Shown one piece after another: positions 1 to 9,307 of a stretch of 64,000 nucleotides of DNA. Both the position numbers and the translations under genes were made by a program. The stretch is from Nitzschia sp. DOCU1 (Eukaryota > Bacillariophyta > Bacillariophyceae > Bacillariales > Bacillariaceae), in contig OX595985.1 in the NCBI GenBank assembly GCA_951394045.1, forward strand, positions 5,146,001 through 5,210,000. The letters are read 5' to 3'. The notes below the pieces were generated by a model. That model was not told where the DNA came from, ran no database searches, and was given only the letters and a program-made list of their open reading frames with translations. The first letter of the stretch is position 1, and every line of letters begins with the position of its first letter.

Positions 1-467
1 AAACAGGAAATTTCATACCTAGCTAGTAGGCACCAATTTACACAGTAAAGCACCGCTTTCGTGCTCCCAACCTCGCCATCCAACCTGATACACCACTGAA
101 ATCCATGAGACTTGAATCGGTTATTTGTCACACTACCGTAGTAACGAAAACACTCTAAAATTTTATATCTACGCACTTCTGTCATGATTTACACTATATA
201 CCTAGACACCTATGTTTAGCACAAGCCTTTAGGGCTTTTTTGGCAGAGCCACACCAAATGCACTTTGCAACCTTCCACCTACGCTGTCCAAAGTGCACCC
301 ACGACCACATTCAAACCATACAATAAGTGATCCTCCACTGCGGCGTGAGGGGCGTCCTTTTATCTGGCAAAGCCACACAAAACCGTCCTATTGACCCCTC
401 ACGCCGGGCTCCATCGCGCACGACCGTCCGCCAAACCAAAGTAGCCCATGCGCCCCTTGTTTTGACA
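1..467. other. Region upstream of the TIMELESS-like exon; no supported gene
   Basis: No ATG-initiated coding sequence is supported here. The reading frame of the following exon stays open back to about 327, but only from a GTG, and that stretch has no resemblance to the family. It probably holds an intron or non-coding DNA. The one visible structure is an 11-bp inverted repeat, ggcgtgagggg at 342-352 and cccctcacgcc at 395-405, separated by 42 bases. No splice acceptor could be fixed with confidence. Confidence 0.4.
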
Positions 468-1640
468 ATGGATGTCTTCACATTGAATTTGGTTCTTACG
501 TCAACGGACACTTTCTATCAACACAAAAATCACTCGCGACTGGCCCAAGCGGTCGCACTATACAGCGAAATGATGCATTTGTTGCTGGACATGCATGGGT
601 CTAAGGACGAGACTGAAAGCATGATGGCTCTGGGACTCCAGGATCGCCTTTTCTATGGTGTCGAACCCATTGATAGACTTCCGAAACTACTCAGCAGATG
701 GTCCCCAGGAACTTCGACGAGGGAATATCTTTGTGATTTGGTTGAGCTGTGTCATGTTTGTCTCAAACTTCTGGACCTGAATAAACAAGGTGGCTGCGCC
801 GCGTCCCCCCATAAGAATGCCCACGACAAAATGGTTAAAATGCGGGCCGCAGCTGCACAGTTTGATACCAAAGGATACTTCTGTCGTAAGATTGTGTCGA
901 ATCAGCTAGTTTCCATGTATTGTCATCTGCTTGGACAATACAAGGTCAATTCTTCAAATGTCAACCACATAGTGGTTGCAATGTTACTTCGTATCTCGAG
1001 AACCGAGATTTCTGCGCCTGATGCCCAAGACGATGGGGTGCCTATCAACCCATTAGGTTCTAAAAGCATTACATTGGAACCAATGCTTTTCAATGCTTAC
1101 CTGCTGATGACTGCAGGACGTATTCTGGAAGACTCCTCCATCTGCAAGGAAAAGGAGTTTCATGCCCTGGTCTCCTTCTGCACCAGCTTCTTGAACCGCT
1201 TTTTAGCGGCATCTCGTCAAAATCCGATGGTATTCATCGAATGTCTTTTTCGCCATCAGACGCCCCATCGATTCTGCGAGCTTTTTGCGAATGGATATGT
1301 GAGCGAAGAATTACGGATGATTGCCGAGCGTGAAGTTTTGCTTGACGAACAGCGCAGGTGTGAAGAGGATTTCGATGGAGTTTTTTTTGAGCCGAGCGTT
1401 CAAGAGGAGGACGAGGCAGAGAATGAATTCGACGATGAAGTCGAGCTTGATGCAACTGGCCTGGGGAAAGGTGGCGAAATAGTCAATGACACTGTTTCGA
1501 ATAGTTCTGTACAAGATTCGGCTGCGACATCTTCCATTTCCGGCATCGAGGAGAAAGGAGAGGTAACAAAGCGAACGAACGATCGAAAAGCTGTTGAAAG
1601 TGGCGGTGCTATGGAGAAAGAGGTCGCCACTTCCCCGTGA
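468..1640 (+). CDS. TIMELESS/Tof1/Swi1-like replication fork protection protein, C-terminal part (partial)
   Basis: The frame from ATG 468 gives 390 residues that resemble the second half of the TIMELESS family. Supporting stretches are DLVELCHVCLKLLD (about residue 90), a helical block with YCHLLGQYKVNSSNVNHI where the family has a conserved HYKTNS-x-VNH-like segment, and a NPMVFIECLF block where the family has a conserved WLxF/ELLF-type helix. The end is acidic, then serine/threonine-rich, and stops at TGA 1638-1640. TIMELESS proteins bind a TIPIN/Csm3 partner and stabilise stalled replication forks in the nucleus. The family is usually over 1000 residues, so upstream exons should lie left of the window or beyond an unseen intron. 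The family call comes from recalled motif patterns. A fragment cut by rearrangement is the alternative. Confidence 0.6.
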   Translation: MDVFTLNLVLTSTDTFYQHKNHSRLAQAVALYSEMMHLLLDMHGSKDETESMMALGLQDRLFYGVEPIDRLPKLLSRWSPGTSTREYLCDLVELCHVCLKLLDLNKQGGCAASPHKNAHDKMVKMRAAAAQFDTKGYFCRKIVSNQLVSMYCHLLGQYKVNSSNVNHIVVAMLLRISRTEISAPDAQDDGVPINPLGSKSITLEPMLFNAYLLMTAGRILEDSSICKEKEFHALVSFCTSFLNRFLAASRQNPMVFIECLFRHQTPHRFCELFANGYVSEELRMIAEREVLLDEQRRCEEDFDGVFFEPSVQEEDEAENEFDDEVELDATGLGKGGEIVNDTVSNSSVQDSAATSSISGIEEKGEVTKRTNDRKAVESGGAMEKEVATSP

Positions 1641-1824
1641 TCAACACAGGATGCTGGTGGTGGTGCTCCAATCTTTTCGTCGGTTAGGGCCACAGTTTAT
1701 TTCGAAACTTGCTTTCGCTCAACATCAAGATAACACTAGCATCATTATTTCCGTAGCCTGCGTGACTGACTCAAGCTCAAATAGAGAGAGCAAATATCAT
1801 TTCTAGTAGTAGAGCGAACCTCTT

Positions 1825-2082
1825 CTAACATAGCTGTGCTATTGCAGCTCTCACATACGGGTACCTGGTTATTATATCAGATGGAGTACGTATAGTACCT
1901 GGTAATCTGACACCTCGCACGCCTGCGGTCGAGAAGGCCTCGGCGGCGTTTGGAGCAGCACGTTCTTTGCGCTTTTTCGCGGGGTTGGCAGTGGTGGCAT
2001 CGATTGCCATGGGGACTGAGGCCCCGAAGTTACGGGTATTGACCTCCTTCTTTCTCCTTTTGTTGTTGCTGCTGCTTGCCAT
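1825..2082 (-). CDS. Possible small basic protein or first exon, unrecognised
   Basis: On the minus strand an ATG (complement of 2080-2082) opens 85 codons ending at TAG 1825-1827. The product starts MASSSNNKRRKKE and is rich in lysine, arginine and alanine, with two short basic clusters that could be nuclear localisation signals. No family is recognised. CAG/GT and CCAG/GT steps near the 3' end could be splice donors, so this may be a first exon. It converges on the TIMELESS-like gene. Low complexity and short length make a chance ORF quite possible. Confidence 0.3.
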   Translation of the reverse strand: MASSSNNKRRKKEVNTRNFGASVPMAIDATTANPAKKRKERAAPNAAEAFSTAGVRGVRLPGTIRTPSDIITRYPYVRAAIAQLC

Positions 2083-2221
2083 GGTTTTTGTGATGGATGA
2101 GAAACTTTTGTTGATCGCAATGCACCAAAACCCAAGCAAACCGTCCGTCTCGCCACGCTCGCGACGCTGCCTGGCAGGCGCGGCATGACTCTTTGGCGGG
2201 AGTCGGTGGGAGTCGGGCGGG

Positions 2222-2268
2222 GGGAGTCGGGGGGAATTGGCGTTTCCCGCCAATTCCCCCCGACTCCC
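2222..2268. repeat. Perfect 21-bp hairpin with a 5-base loop
   Basis: Bases 2222-2242 and 2248-2268 are exact reverse complements (21 of 21) around the loop tttcc. The right arm is followed by a partial direct repeat of its own start (gccaattccccc, 2269-2280). The left side is preceded by several G-runs (gggagtcgg units from about 2200), so the plus strand could also form a G-quadruplex. It sits in intergenic DNA and matches no terminal repeat identified elsewhere in the window. Confidence 0.85.
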
Positions 2269-2550
2269 GCCAATTCCCCCCGCCATGTCGCCAGGGAGGC
2301 TTTCATCTTTAAGGGGTGATCTGGCGATTCGTTGAATGACCGACGTGCTCGCTGAATTCAAAAGGCATATATTAAATTGATTATTTCCCATAAGTAAATG
2401 ATGTCGTTACACATTCAAACTGACCAACCAAAACGGTTCCTGTATCCGTTGCGGTACTCGAAAATTCGTCTTGCGCGCCTGCACGCCCCCTTTCCCCTTG
2501 GCCCTACCACGTTGAGATCTGTCTGTCGCTCCGTATCGCCAAAACTGGCA

Positions 2551-2600
2551 ACATGCGGTATTTTCGTTGGTGTCCCAGGCGAATTGGCCTTCCACCGCCA
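2551..2600 (+). pseudogene. Remnant of a Ty3/gypsy integrase, upstream side of the YR1 insertion (GYP2)
   Basis: In frame with the segment that resumes at 14563, this stretch reads PGELAFHRH. The gypsy integrase C-terminal region typically reads PGxLxFxRDM followed by FLxIPLxAD. The right flank of YR1 resumes at MFLDIPLQAD, so joining the two flanks gives a plausible continuous integrase segment. Sequence further left no longer resembles integrase clearly, so the upstream part is either decayed or not of this origin. The call is an inference from nine residues plus the position. Confidence 0.4.
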
Positions 2601-2783
2601 CCGCCGGCCGGGCAGCGAACGTCAGGAAACGGCCGAGTGACAGGCGGGAATGACTTGACAACGTGTCGGTCATCATTCCCAGCCTCTAGAGACGACAGCG
2701 ACGAAACAGCAGCGACAATGAGCCTCTGCTCATATTGCTCGCTATTCCATCGCTGTTAGCTCATACGCTAGTAGTTAAATAAT
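2601..2783 (+). repeat. YR1 repeat A1 (183 bp)
   Basis: Identical to 8473-8655 (offset 5872). The repeats diverge at 2600/8472 on the left and 2784/8656 on the right. It lies 16 bases before the first ORF and probably holds promoter or template sequences of the element. Confidence 0.9.
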
Positions 2784-2799
2784 AAGCAATCCCAACGCC

Positions 2800-4995
2800 A
2801 TGAATGTCGTTGGTGGCCCTGCAGTAGCTGCAGGACAGCAAGGGGGCGGCGCCCCGGTAGCTGGGCATCCTCCTCAGGCTCCCCTCGGCCCCTTGCAACC
2901 TTACCAAGCATTATACAACAACGTCGCAGTCTGTCCTTTCGGCAACAACTACGCGAATATCTATGCCGAATGGGCGACGCCCGAAGGCGGAAATATTCCC
3001 AATACACCTGGACAGCTCCGTAATAAGCTGTACAGTAGTGCTATGGGAGTCCAAGGCGTGAAACTGGCTCATGTATTGCTGGTCCGGCCCACTAACGCCG
3101 GTGCAGACAACCCCAGGCTAATCCAAGGGTATCATCACCTGGCCCAGTATCACCCACTCATTGGCGTAACAACTAGCATGGACAATGTCGGATATTCTTT
3201 TCTGGGTGACGTGTACGAGGGCAACGCCCCTGCGTCTGTTATTTTCGACGAGGCCTATTTTAATCGCGTCCAAACGACAAGGGTAATGACTGCAACCGCT
3301 ATCGATCAACACTTCGCTGCGAATCCGGCCGATGAGCTCTTGGGCCCCTTTGTGGCAGGCGATCCCGACACTGAGCCCATTGGGACCCGGGTCTGCATGT
3401 TCATACCGAATAAGTATGTCACCTTGGTTATGAACCAAGGTATGTCACCAAAGGATGCTTGGCTCCGCATTCGAGCCACTATTGTCAATGCAGGAGAAGA
3501 AGCGGCAATGGAGCCGCTAATTAACTGGTTTCGAGTGGCGCTTACTCGTCCAACGGCAGGAGCGCTACCTAGACAAGCCGTGGAGCCGCCAGCGTCACAA
3601 ACCTTTGTAGGAGGATTGGAGGCAGCCAAGTTCAATGCCTTTCGACAAGGACTTATTCAGCTGGACCTCCCACAGCTGAGCAATAACGCACTCACGGCCG
3701 GGGCGAATCAGATTGCGCTCGGCCTCAACCATCTCGTCACGGAACAACGAGACGCTAGAGCTGAAGACGAGGCCCGTCGTCGCCGGGACAAGCACAAGAC
3801 CCCCGTTGATCTGTACGGCGAAGGGGGCATTTTAAAGCTACTCCGGTGGTGTGGAGTGCCTAGCGAGGCCGACTTGCCCGCCGTGCACTTGGCACTTGCA
3901 AATGCCGGACGTGGCAAGAGTGGCGGCATGATGCATCGCAGAGCGCTGCAGATAGCCGTAGACACGGAGGCGGAGGCGCTGGGCTTCAGCGACGTCGATC
4001 TCCAAATCACGTCCAGCGTTGCCACGAGGGTGGTAAATCTGGCGTGGACCTCCAGCACTCCAGACAACCTTGGCGTCGGACTCCACCCTTTCGCCATGGG
4101 ATTTATGACGCGAGAGGACACTGAGCTCCAGCGCACCCTCAACGAAGAAGCCGACTTGTTGTACAGCGGAGACACGGCGCCAAGCCTTCGCGATGCCCAA
4201 TCGGTAGTCAGCGCCGAAAAGGACATTCACATCCCTAAAACTTTCGCCCAAGGGCGAGAGACCATCAAGCGGACGTATCTCCTGTTCTCGGTCCTCCTTG
4301 GGAATGGGCACCGAGTAGTGGAGCACATGCGGCGCTATTTGGCCATGTACAATGATAGGGAGACGTCATTGGAGACGTCCAAGCCCCGGAATCCTCGGCA
4401 CTATTCCATTGTACCGGCGTTGCTGATGAGGCGATTTCAGCTCGAGCTCAACGAGTGGATGAAAACACAAGCGATCACACCGGGACTGGTCCCCATGCTG
4501 GATATCACCTTGGTTTTCCAGGAGATTGCTTTGCAGCGGGACTGGGCGCCGGAGTTCCCCGAAAAATACTTGAGCGCGGCAAGGTCGGCTAGCAGCACGG
4601 ACGAAGGTACCGTGGCGTCGGATGTCACCACTCCGACCATTGCAACGGGCACGACCGGTGGTACTCGCGCATCGTCATCGGGCCGCAGTACTACAACTGC
4701 CACCACAGCCACCCAAGGTGGAGGCGGTCAGCCGCAGCACAACCCGGCCTTTAACGGCGCAACTTTTGAGTCGTTCCGGGCCAAGAATCTGGTTACCAAG
4801 CGGGTGAAGGCCTACTGCTTGGCAAATAGCGTTTCCTTGCCACTCAATCGAGATAACAAGGTTATGTGCCTAGCATGGCACCTCAAAGGTCATTGCAGCG
4901 ACGGATGCGGCAGCAAGTATGACCATCGGCCACATGACGCAGCCGAAGATCAAACATTGGTGGCCTGGGCTCAGGCCAACTACCGCACCAGCTGA
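2800..4995 (+). CDS. gag: YR1 ORF1: gag-like protein with a C-terminal CCCH-type zinc finger
   Basis: 731 residues from ATG 2800, 16 bases after A1. Most of the protein has no recognisable domain. A charged helical segment at about residues 315-335 (RARAEDEARRRRDKHK-like) and a Ser/Thr/Gly-rich linker (about 610-650) precede a C-terminal finger. The finger starts CLAWHLKGHC near residue 690 and has the spacing C-x8-C-x3-C-x5-H. This C..WH.KG.C...C pattern is, as far as I recall, typical of nucleic-acid-binding ends of gag-like proteins in microalgal DIRS-order elements. The likely role is packaging of the element RNA. The frame is intact. Confidence 0.75.
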   Translation: MNVVGGPAVAAGQQGGGAPVAGHPPQAPLGPLQPYQALYNNVAVCPFGNNYANIYAEWATPEGGNIPNTPGQLRNKLYSSAMGVQGVKLAHVLLVRPTNAGADNPRLIQGYHHLAQYHPLIGVTTSMDNVGYSFLGDVYEGNAPASVIFDEAYFNRVQTTRVMTATAIDQHFAANPADELLGPFVAGDPDTEPIGTRVCMFIPNKYVTLVMNQGMSPKDAWLRIRATIVNAGEEAAMEPLINWFRVALTRPTAGALPRQAVEPPASQTFVGGLEAAKFNAFRQGLIQLDLPQLSNNALTAGANQIALGLNHLVTEQRDARAEDEARRRRDKHKTPVDLYGEGGILKLLRWCGVPSEADLPAVHLALANAGRGKSGGMMHRRALQIAVDTEAEALGFSDVDLQITSSVATRVVNLAWTSSTPDNLGVGLHPFAMGFMTREDTELQRTLNEEADLLYSGDTAPSLRDAQSVVSAEKDIHIPKTFAQGRETIKRTYLLFSVLLGNGHRVVEHMRRYLAMYNDRETSLETSKPRNPRHYSIVPALLMRRFQLELNEWMKTQAITPGLVPMLDITLVFQEIALQRDWAPEFPEKYLSAARSASSTDEGTVASDVTTPTIATGTTGGTRASSSGRSTTTATTATQGGGGQPQHNPAFNGATFESFRAKNLVTKRVKAYCLANSVSLPLNRDNKVMCLAWHLKGHCSDGCGSKYDHRPHDAAEDQTLVAWAQANYRTS

Positions 4996-5040
4996 TTCAC
5001 CGGCGGGAGCAACGTTGATACTACATATTCTTTCCATGTT

Positions 5041-7065
5041 ATGCAATCTCATACGGACGCTCTGACGCCATCAGCTGCCATCTGCAAACCACCCACCCCA
5101 ACCAGGGCCGCTAAGCGGCCCAAGTTGTCCTCATCCTTCAATGAATTAGGTAAGCAGGTCGTAATTGATAGTCAAGCGATTACCAACGACGTCTATCACT
5201 TGGTCCGGGAGCGCCAGGGGCAGGGAAATTTCACGAACTTGAGGAAGTACAAGAATCATCCGGCATACCCTTTGCTGCGGCTATTACGCAGAAAGGGGGC
5301 ACCGGTGGTCACGTCCACCCCACCGTGGACACTTGAGCAGAAAGACCGGGCGGTAGAGCGAGGAGCCCACCGTTCGGCGACAGAATACTTGGAATTTTTG
5401 AGGGAGGAAATGTTGGACATGGTGCACAAGGCCTTTTGGATCGTCCTCCCATATTCCAAGGTCCGGCATCTCAAGAACCTCCGCGTCTCTCCGATTGGGG
5501 TTGTTCCCCAACACGAGAGGCGCCCAAGAACAATCGTCGACTACACCTTCAATGGCGTGAACGACAAAACCTTGAGGCTCTCGCCCCGCGAGGCCATGCA
5601 ATTCGGCCGGGCCCTGGAAAGGATCATAACCGACGTCGTCCGAGCAGACCCCCGATACGGACCTGTCAAGTTTATCAAAATTGACATTGCGGACGGCTTC
5701 TATCGCGTCTGGGTCAGAGCAGAGGATATACCAAAGCTCGGCGTTGCCTTTCCTACGTTGGATGGAGAAGAGCCTCTCATTGCGCTACCACTATCACTCC
5801 CCATGGGCTGGACGGAATCGCCGCCGTATTTCTGTGCAGTCACCGAAACGATTGCGGATGAAGCAAACCAACGAATTTTGCGGTGGAGACATACAAGCCA
5901 GCACCGACTAGAAAAGTTGGCGGAGTCCCTACCGCCGCCAACCTCTACAACACCACAATTCGCGCCGACCACTACGCCACTGCCCGAGCACGCGAATCCA
6001 ATGCTACCTACCCGACAACGCATGCTGGCCAAAATTGACGTATTTGTTGACGACTTCATTGGAGCCGCCCAGGGGAGCAACAGGCGACTTAGGAAGATTC
6101 GGAACATCCTCATGGACTCTATTGACGACATGTGGCGCCCCCTGTCAAGCACCGACGGCGCCCACCGCACGGAGCCGATATCGGTAAAGAAATTAAAACA
6201 AGGCGATGCGTGTTGGAGTACAGTTAAAAAGGTGCTGGGATGGGTGATCGATTCGGAGGCCATGACGATCACCTTGCCTCAGCGTCGCCTCGATCGACTG
6301 GCCGAATTATTGGCCTCTGTGCACCCCAAGCAGCACCGGATGGAGATCAGCAAATGGCATCAAATGCTGGGCGAGCTACGATCAATGGCCCTAGCTATAC
6401 CTGGTGCCCGCGGCCTCTTCAGCCATCTTCAGCATGCCGTGAGGACGGAATACAAGGGGCACCTGAAACTGCGTAAAGGATTTCACAGCGCCATTCAGGA
6501 TTTTAAATGGCTCCATCGGGACCTTGATAGCCGCCCCACTCGGCTCTACGAATTGGTACCCACGGATCCTTCGGTTGTTGGTAGCCACGACGCTTCCGCC
6601 CTAGGAGCAGGCGGCGTTGCCCTGCCGCACCCCACAGTACAGGGGCGCCAGACCAAGCTCCTGGCTGTCAAGAAAGGATTACTCCTACCGGCGCATCCAA
6701 CTACTGCGGTGCCCATAGTGTGGCGCCACCAATTCTCCCCTACGATCACCTCGCGGCTTGTTACGTTCCGCAACCCCAACGGTGACATCAATAATTCGGA
6801 GCTCGAGCTAGCCGGCAGCATCATCCATCATGAGGCCGTCGTTCAGTGCTACGATGTGCGCGAACGCACCTGCAAGTCCGACACGGACAACCTGGCAGCA
6901 TTGTATTGGCAGCGCAAAGGTTCCGTCACGACTGCTTCTCCCACCGCGCACCTTCTCCGTATGCGAGCGCTGCACCAGCGGCACCATCGATATGTTTCCC
7001 TCAACGATTACCTGCCCGGGAGCCAAAACGAAATGGCGGACGACGCTTCTCGGTTGCATCATTAG
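5041..7065 (+). CDS. RT-RH: YR1 ORF2: reverse transcriptase - RNase H
   Basis: 674 residues from ATG 5041, 45 bases after ORF1 stops. RT motifs run in order: RPRTIVDYTFNGVN, then KFIKIDIADGFYR with the first catalytic Asp (about residue 220), then LPMGWTESPPYF, then the active site VFVDDF near residue 334, and GWVID. RNase H follows with GSHDASALGAGG (about 514), SELELAGS and SDTDNLAALYW, covering the expected acidic residues. RT-RNase H of this shape together with a tyrosine recombinase is the DIRS-order arrangement. It copies the element RNA into DNA. No integrase domain is present and the frame is intact. Confidence 0.88.
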   Translation: MQSHTDALTPSAAICKPPTPTRAAKRPKLSSSFNELGKQVVIDSQAITNDVYHLVRERQGQGNFTNLRKYKNHPAYPLLRLLRRKGAPVVTSTPPWTLEQKDRAVERGAHRSATEYLEFLREEMLDMVHKAFWIVLPYSKVRHLKNLRVSPIGVVPQHERRPRTIVDYTFNGVNDKTLRLSPREAMQFGRALERIITDVVRADPRYGPVKFIKIDIADGFYRVWVRAEDIPKLGVAFPTLDGEEPLIALPLSLPMGWTESPPYFCAVTETIADEANQRILRWRHTSQHRLEKLAESLPPPTSTTPQFAPTTTPLPEHANPMLPTRQRMLAKIDVFVDDFIGAAQGSNRRLRKIRNILMDSIDDMWRPLSSTDGAHRTEPISVKKLKQGDACWSTVKKVLGWVIDSEAMTITLPQRRLDRLAELLASVHPKQHRMEISKWHQMLGELRSMALAIPGARGLFSHLQHAVRTEYKGHLKLRKGFHSAIQDFKWLHRDLDSRPTRLYELVPTDPSVVGSHDASALGAGGVALPHPTVQGRQTKLLAVKKGLLLPAHPTTAVPIVWRHQFSPTITSRLVTFRNPNGDINNSELELAGSIIHHEAVVQCYDVRERTCKSDTDNLAALYWQRKGSVTTASPTAHLLRMRALHQRHHRYVSLNDYLPGSQNEMADDASRLHH

Positions 7066-7100
7066 TCTGACCTTGCCTTTTTAAATTATTTCAATTCTAA

Positions 7101-8258
7101 ATATCCACAGACACTGTCCTGGCATCTGTGGACCCCCCCGCAGCAGTTCATTTCCGCCGTGACCTCGGCCTTGCACAAGCGGACGTGCAAGCCGGAGTCG
7201 TTCCTTCGCGCGCCCGAGCTGCCGATGCCCATTGGCACATATGGGAGGAGTTTTGCCAAGAGCTCCATCTCGATCCTTCCCTTCAAGGGGTCCAGGATCC
7301 CGTCCCCTTCCTCCAAGTCTACGCCCGCCGCTACCGGACCGGAGAAATTGCCCCCCGTCAAAACCCGGTCCGCTCTAGAACAGTGGAGGATGCCCTACGA
7401 AGCATTGGGCAAACGTTCTCGAGTGTGGGGGCCCCGGACCCACGCCTCACCATCCAAGGCAAAATGGACTTTCGCCTCCAGCGCCAACTAGCTAGCTATT
7501 CCAAGAAGGATCCGCCCCCACACCGGGTCAAACCTATACCGGTACCCATTCTTCAGCAAATCATGGCGGGCGCTATTTTATCCAACAATGTCGGCTCCCT
7601 GGCGGTTGCCGATATGATTGCCCTTGCTTTCTTCTTTCTCCTGCGCCCAGGTGAATACACTGGCACCCCTTCCGACACCACGTCCTTTCGTCTGTGTGAT
7701 GTCGGCTTGTTTATTGGTCTAGTACGACTAGACCCCCTCACTGCCACCGACCAAGACATTTCCACCGCCACTTTTGCCACGCTGGAATTCACCACTCAGA
7801 AGAACGGCGTTCGTGGTGAAGTCATTGGCCTTGGCCGCAGTGGTGACCCTCATTTCTGTCCTGTCTCCGCCCTGATTCGACGAGTCCTTTACCTTCGCCA
7901 TCACCAGGCTCCACCTACTACATGCCTGGCTCAGTACCTTCGCAACGGCACCTGGCAACCAGTGAGACCGGCAGACATCACCGATGCCCTCCGCACAGCC
8001 ACCTATGCCCTAGGTCCCACCTATGGCTTCTTGCCCAAAGATATCTCCGCTCGTTCCCTTTGCGCTTCAGGTGCCATGGCCCTCCTTTGCGCCAAAATCG
8101 ACACCGGCCTCATCCGCCTTATTGGTCGGTGGCGCTCCGACGAAATGCTTCGATACCTACATGTTCAAGCCGCCCCTGTTATGCAACAATTTTCTTCCCG
8201 CATGCTCCGCGACGGCGCCTTCACGCTCCATCCCAACCATGAAGTCCCCCTCTACTAA
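7101..8258 (+). CDS. YR: YR1 ORF3: tyrosine recombinase with a catalytic-box substitution
   Basis: The frame is open from 7101 (after TAA 7098-7100) to 8258, but no ATG occurs before the conserved part. The numbering here starts at the GTG at 7128 (376 residues). Family motifs are FFFLLRPGEYTG (Arg about 173), QKNGVRGE (basic beta-hairpin), and box II ending GRWRSDEMLRYLH with the nucleophile Tyr at about 343. The box II segment reads RSLCASGA. Relatives normally have SLRA(G/S)GA, so the catalytic Arg of the HxxR motif appears replaced by Cys (codon TGC, 8061-8063), one transition from CGC. Translation may need splicing (a CAG acceptor-like site at 7108-7110), frameshifting or a non-ATG start. 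The enzyme would integrate a circular DNA copy. It is probably inactive in this copy. Confidence 0.8.
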   Translation: MSTDTVLASVDPPAAVHFRRDLGLAQADVQAGVVPSRARAADAHWHIWEEFCQELHLDPSLQGVQDPVPFLQVYARRYRTGEIAPRQNPVRSRTVEDALRSIGQTFSSVGAPDPRLTIQGKMDFRLQRQLASYSKKDPPPHRVKPIPVPILQQIMAGAILSNNVGSLAVADMIALAFFFLLRPGEYTGTPSDTTSFRLCDVGLFIGLVRLDPLTATDQDISTATFATLEFTTQKNGVRGEVIGLGRSGDPHFCPVSALIRRVLYLRHHQAPPTTCLAQYLRNGTWQPVRPADITDALRTATYALGPTYGFLPKDISARSLCASGAMALLCAKIDTGLIRLIGRWRSDEMLRYLHVQAAPVMQQFSSRMLRDGAFTLHPNHEVPLY

Positions 8259-8322
8259 CCTGCACCCACGCGCTGCTCCCACCCAACTTTCCTCCGGCCC
8301 CAACGACGTGTCCGTATTCGTG

Positions 8323-8472
8323 GCTGACCGACTAGATCCATGGTCTACCGGCGTGGTGTGGGCCCCAGCTACTGCCCAGTAACTAGGTCGCCAAACCACC
8401 AACAGCTACTACTACCTTATTATCAAGTTTACAGTGCCCGAGAGTGAGCGACTGGCCAAAGCGGCGCAGCCG
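8323..8472 (+). repeat. YR1 repeat B1
   Basis: Identical to 14413-14562 (offset 6090). The match starts at gctgaccg and runs to gcagccg, ending exactly where A2 begins. The 64 bases between the recombinase stop and B1 hold nothing recognisable. Confidence 0.9.
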
Positions 8473-8655
8473 CCGCCGGCCGGGCAGCGAACGTCAGGAA
8501 ACGGCCGAGTGACAGGCGGGAATGACTTGACAACGTGTCGGTCATCATTCCCAGCCTCTAGAGACGACAGCGACGAAACAGCAGCGACAATGAGCCTCTG
8601 CTCATATTGCTCGCTATTCCATCGCTGTTAGCTCATACGCTAGTAGTTAAATAAT
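8473..8655 (+). repeat. YR1 repeat A2 (183 bp)
   Basis: Second copy of A1, directly joined to B1, as expected for a split-direct-repeat element. It is followed by the C-rich spacer in which GYP1 is inserted. Confidence 0.9.
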
Positions 8656-8665
8656 CCCGCCCCCC

Positions 8666-9282
8666 TGCCATACCCCACAGAGACGCATAAATAGTTTAGT
8701 CCTTTTAGTCATATACGCTGGTAGTCTTAGTAGTCGTAGACGAACGGAGTCGTCCGCTGGACGGATGACGTACAGACGGCTAACGGACGCGGACGCGAAC
8801 GAACGATGACGTCGTCGCTGACGGCGCACCGACGCAGCGATCAAAGGAGTCACAGCGTTACACATGGAAGCGCTCTGTAGTATATTGCATAGTAACATTC
8901 GACTAACTCATAGAGTCCCTTGCCAACGGAATGCCTACAATCTAAGTAGTAAATATTCATCGCCCAATAGAGGAGATGTACTTAGGGCAAGGAAATAATT
9001 CAGACCATGGGTATCGAGGAGTCGTAGCTAGCCAAGACTTGGGACGCCTAGTTACGGGCGACGCTATCGGCGAATCGACATATTCGAATAAATAAATATA
9101 TGCGCGTTATTTACGCGCGGGGAAAGTCGTTCACAAAATGAACGACCGGTTGCAAATATTTGAAAGACAAAAATCCTTCCTCTCGTCAATCTTGTTGTTG
9201 GAAGTCAAGCTAATAGAACATAACATAGGTCTCACAATTATCATCGTCTTTATTTCTTTATCGTCACCCCCGGGATAGGGCA
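8666..9282 (+). repeat. GYP1 5' LTR
   Basis: Starts tgccatacccc and ends gggatagggca. It holds the element promoter (inferred from position). The interior begins cagttttaaaactccc, which includes the palindrome agttttaaaact. No TGG-type tRNA 3'-end primer site is present. Confidence 0.92.
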
Positions 9283-9307
9283 CAGTTTTAAAACTCCCGT
9301 CTAGGTT

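Noticed and set aside
2398..2640. 80-codon plus-strand gene
   Set aside because: Runs across the YR1 junction; only its end resembles gypsy integrase.
8647..8898. 83-codon minus-strand ORF repeated at 13622
   Set aside because: It lies in the GYP1 LTR, in both copies; no protein features.
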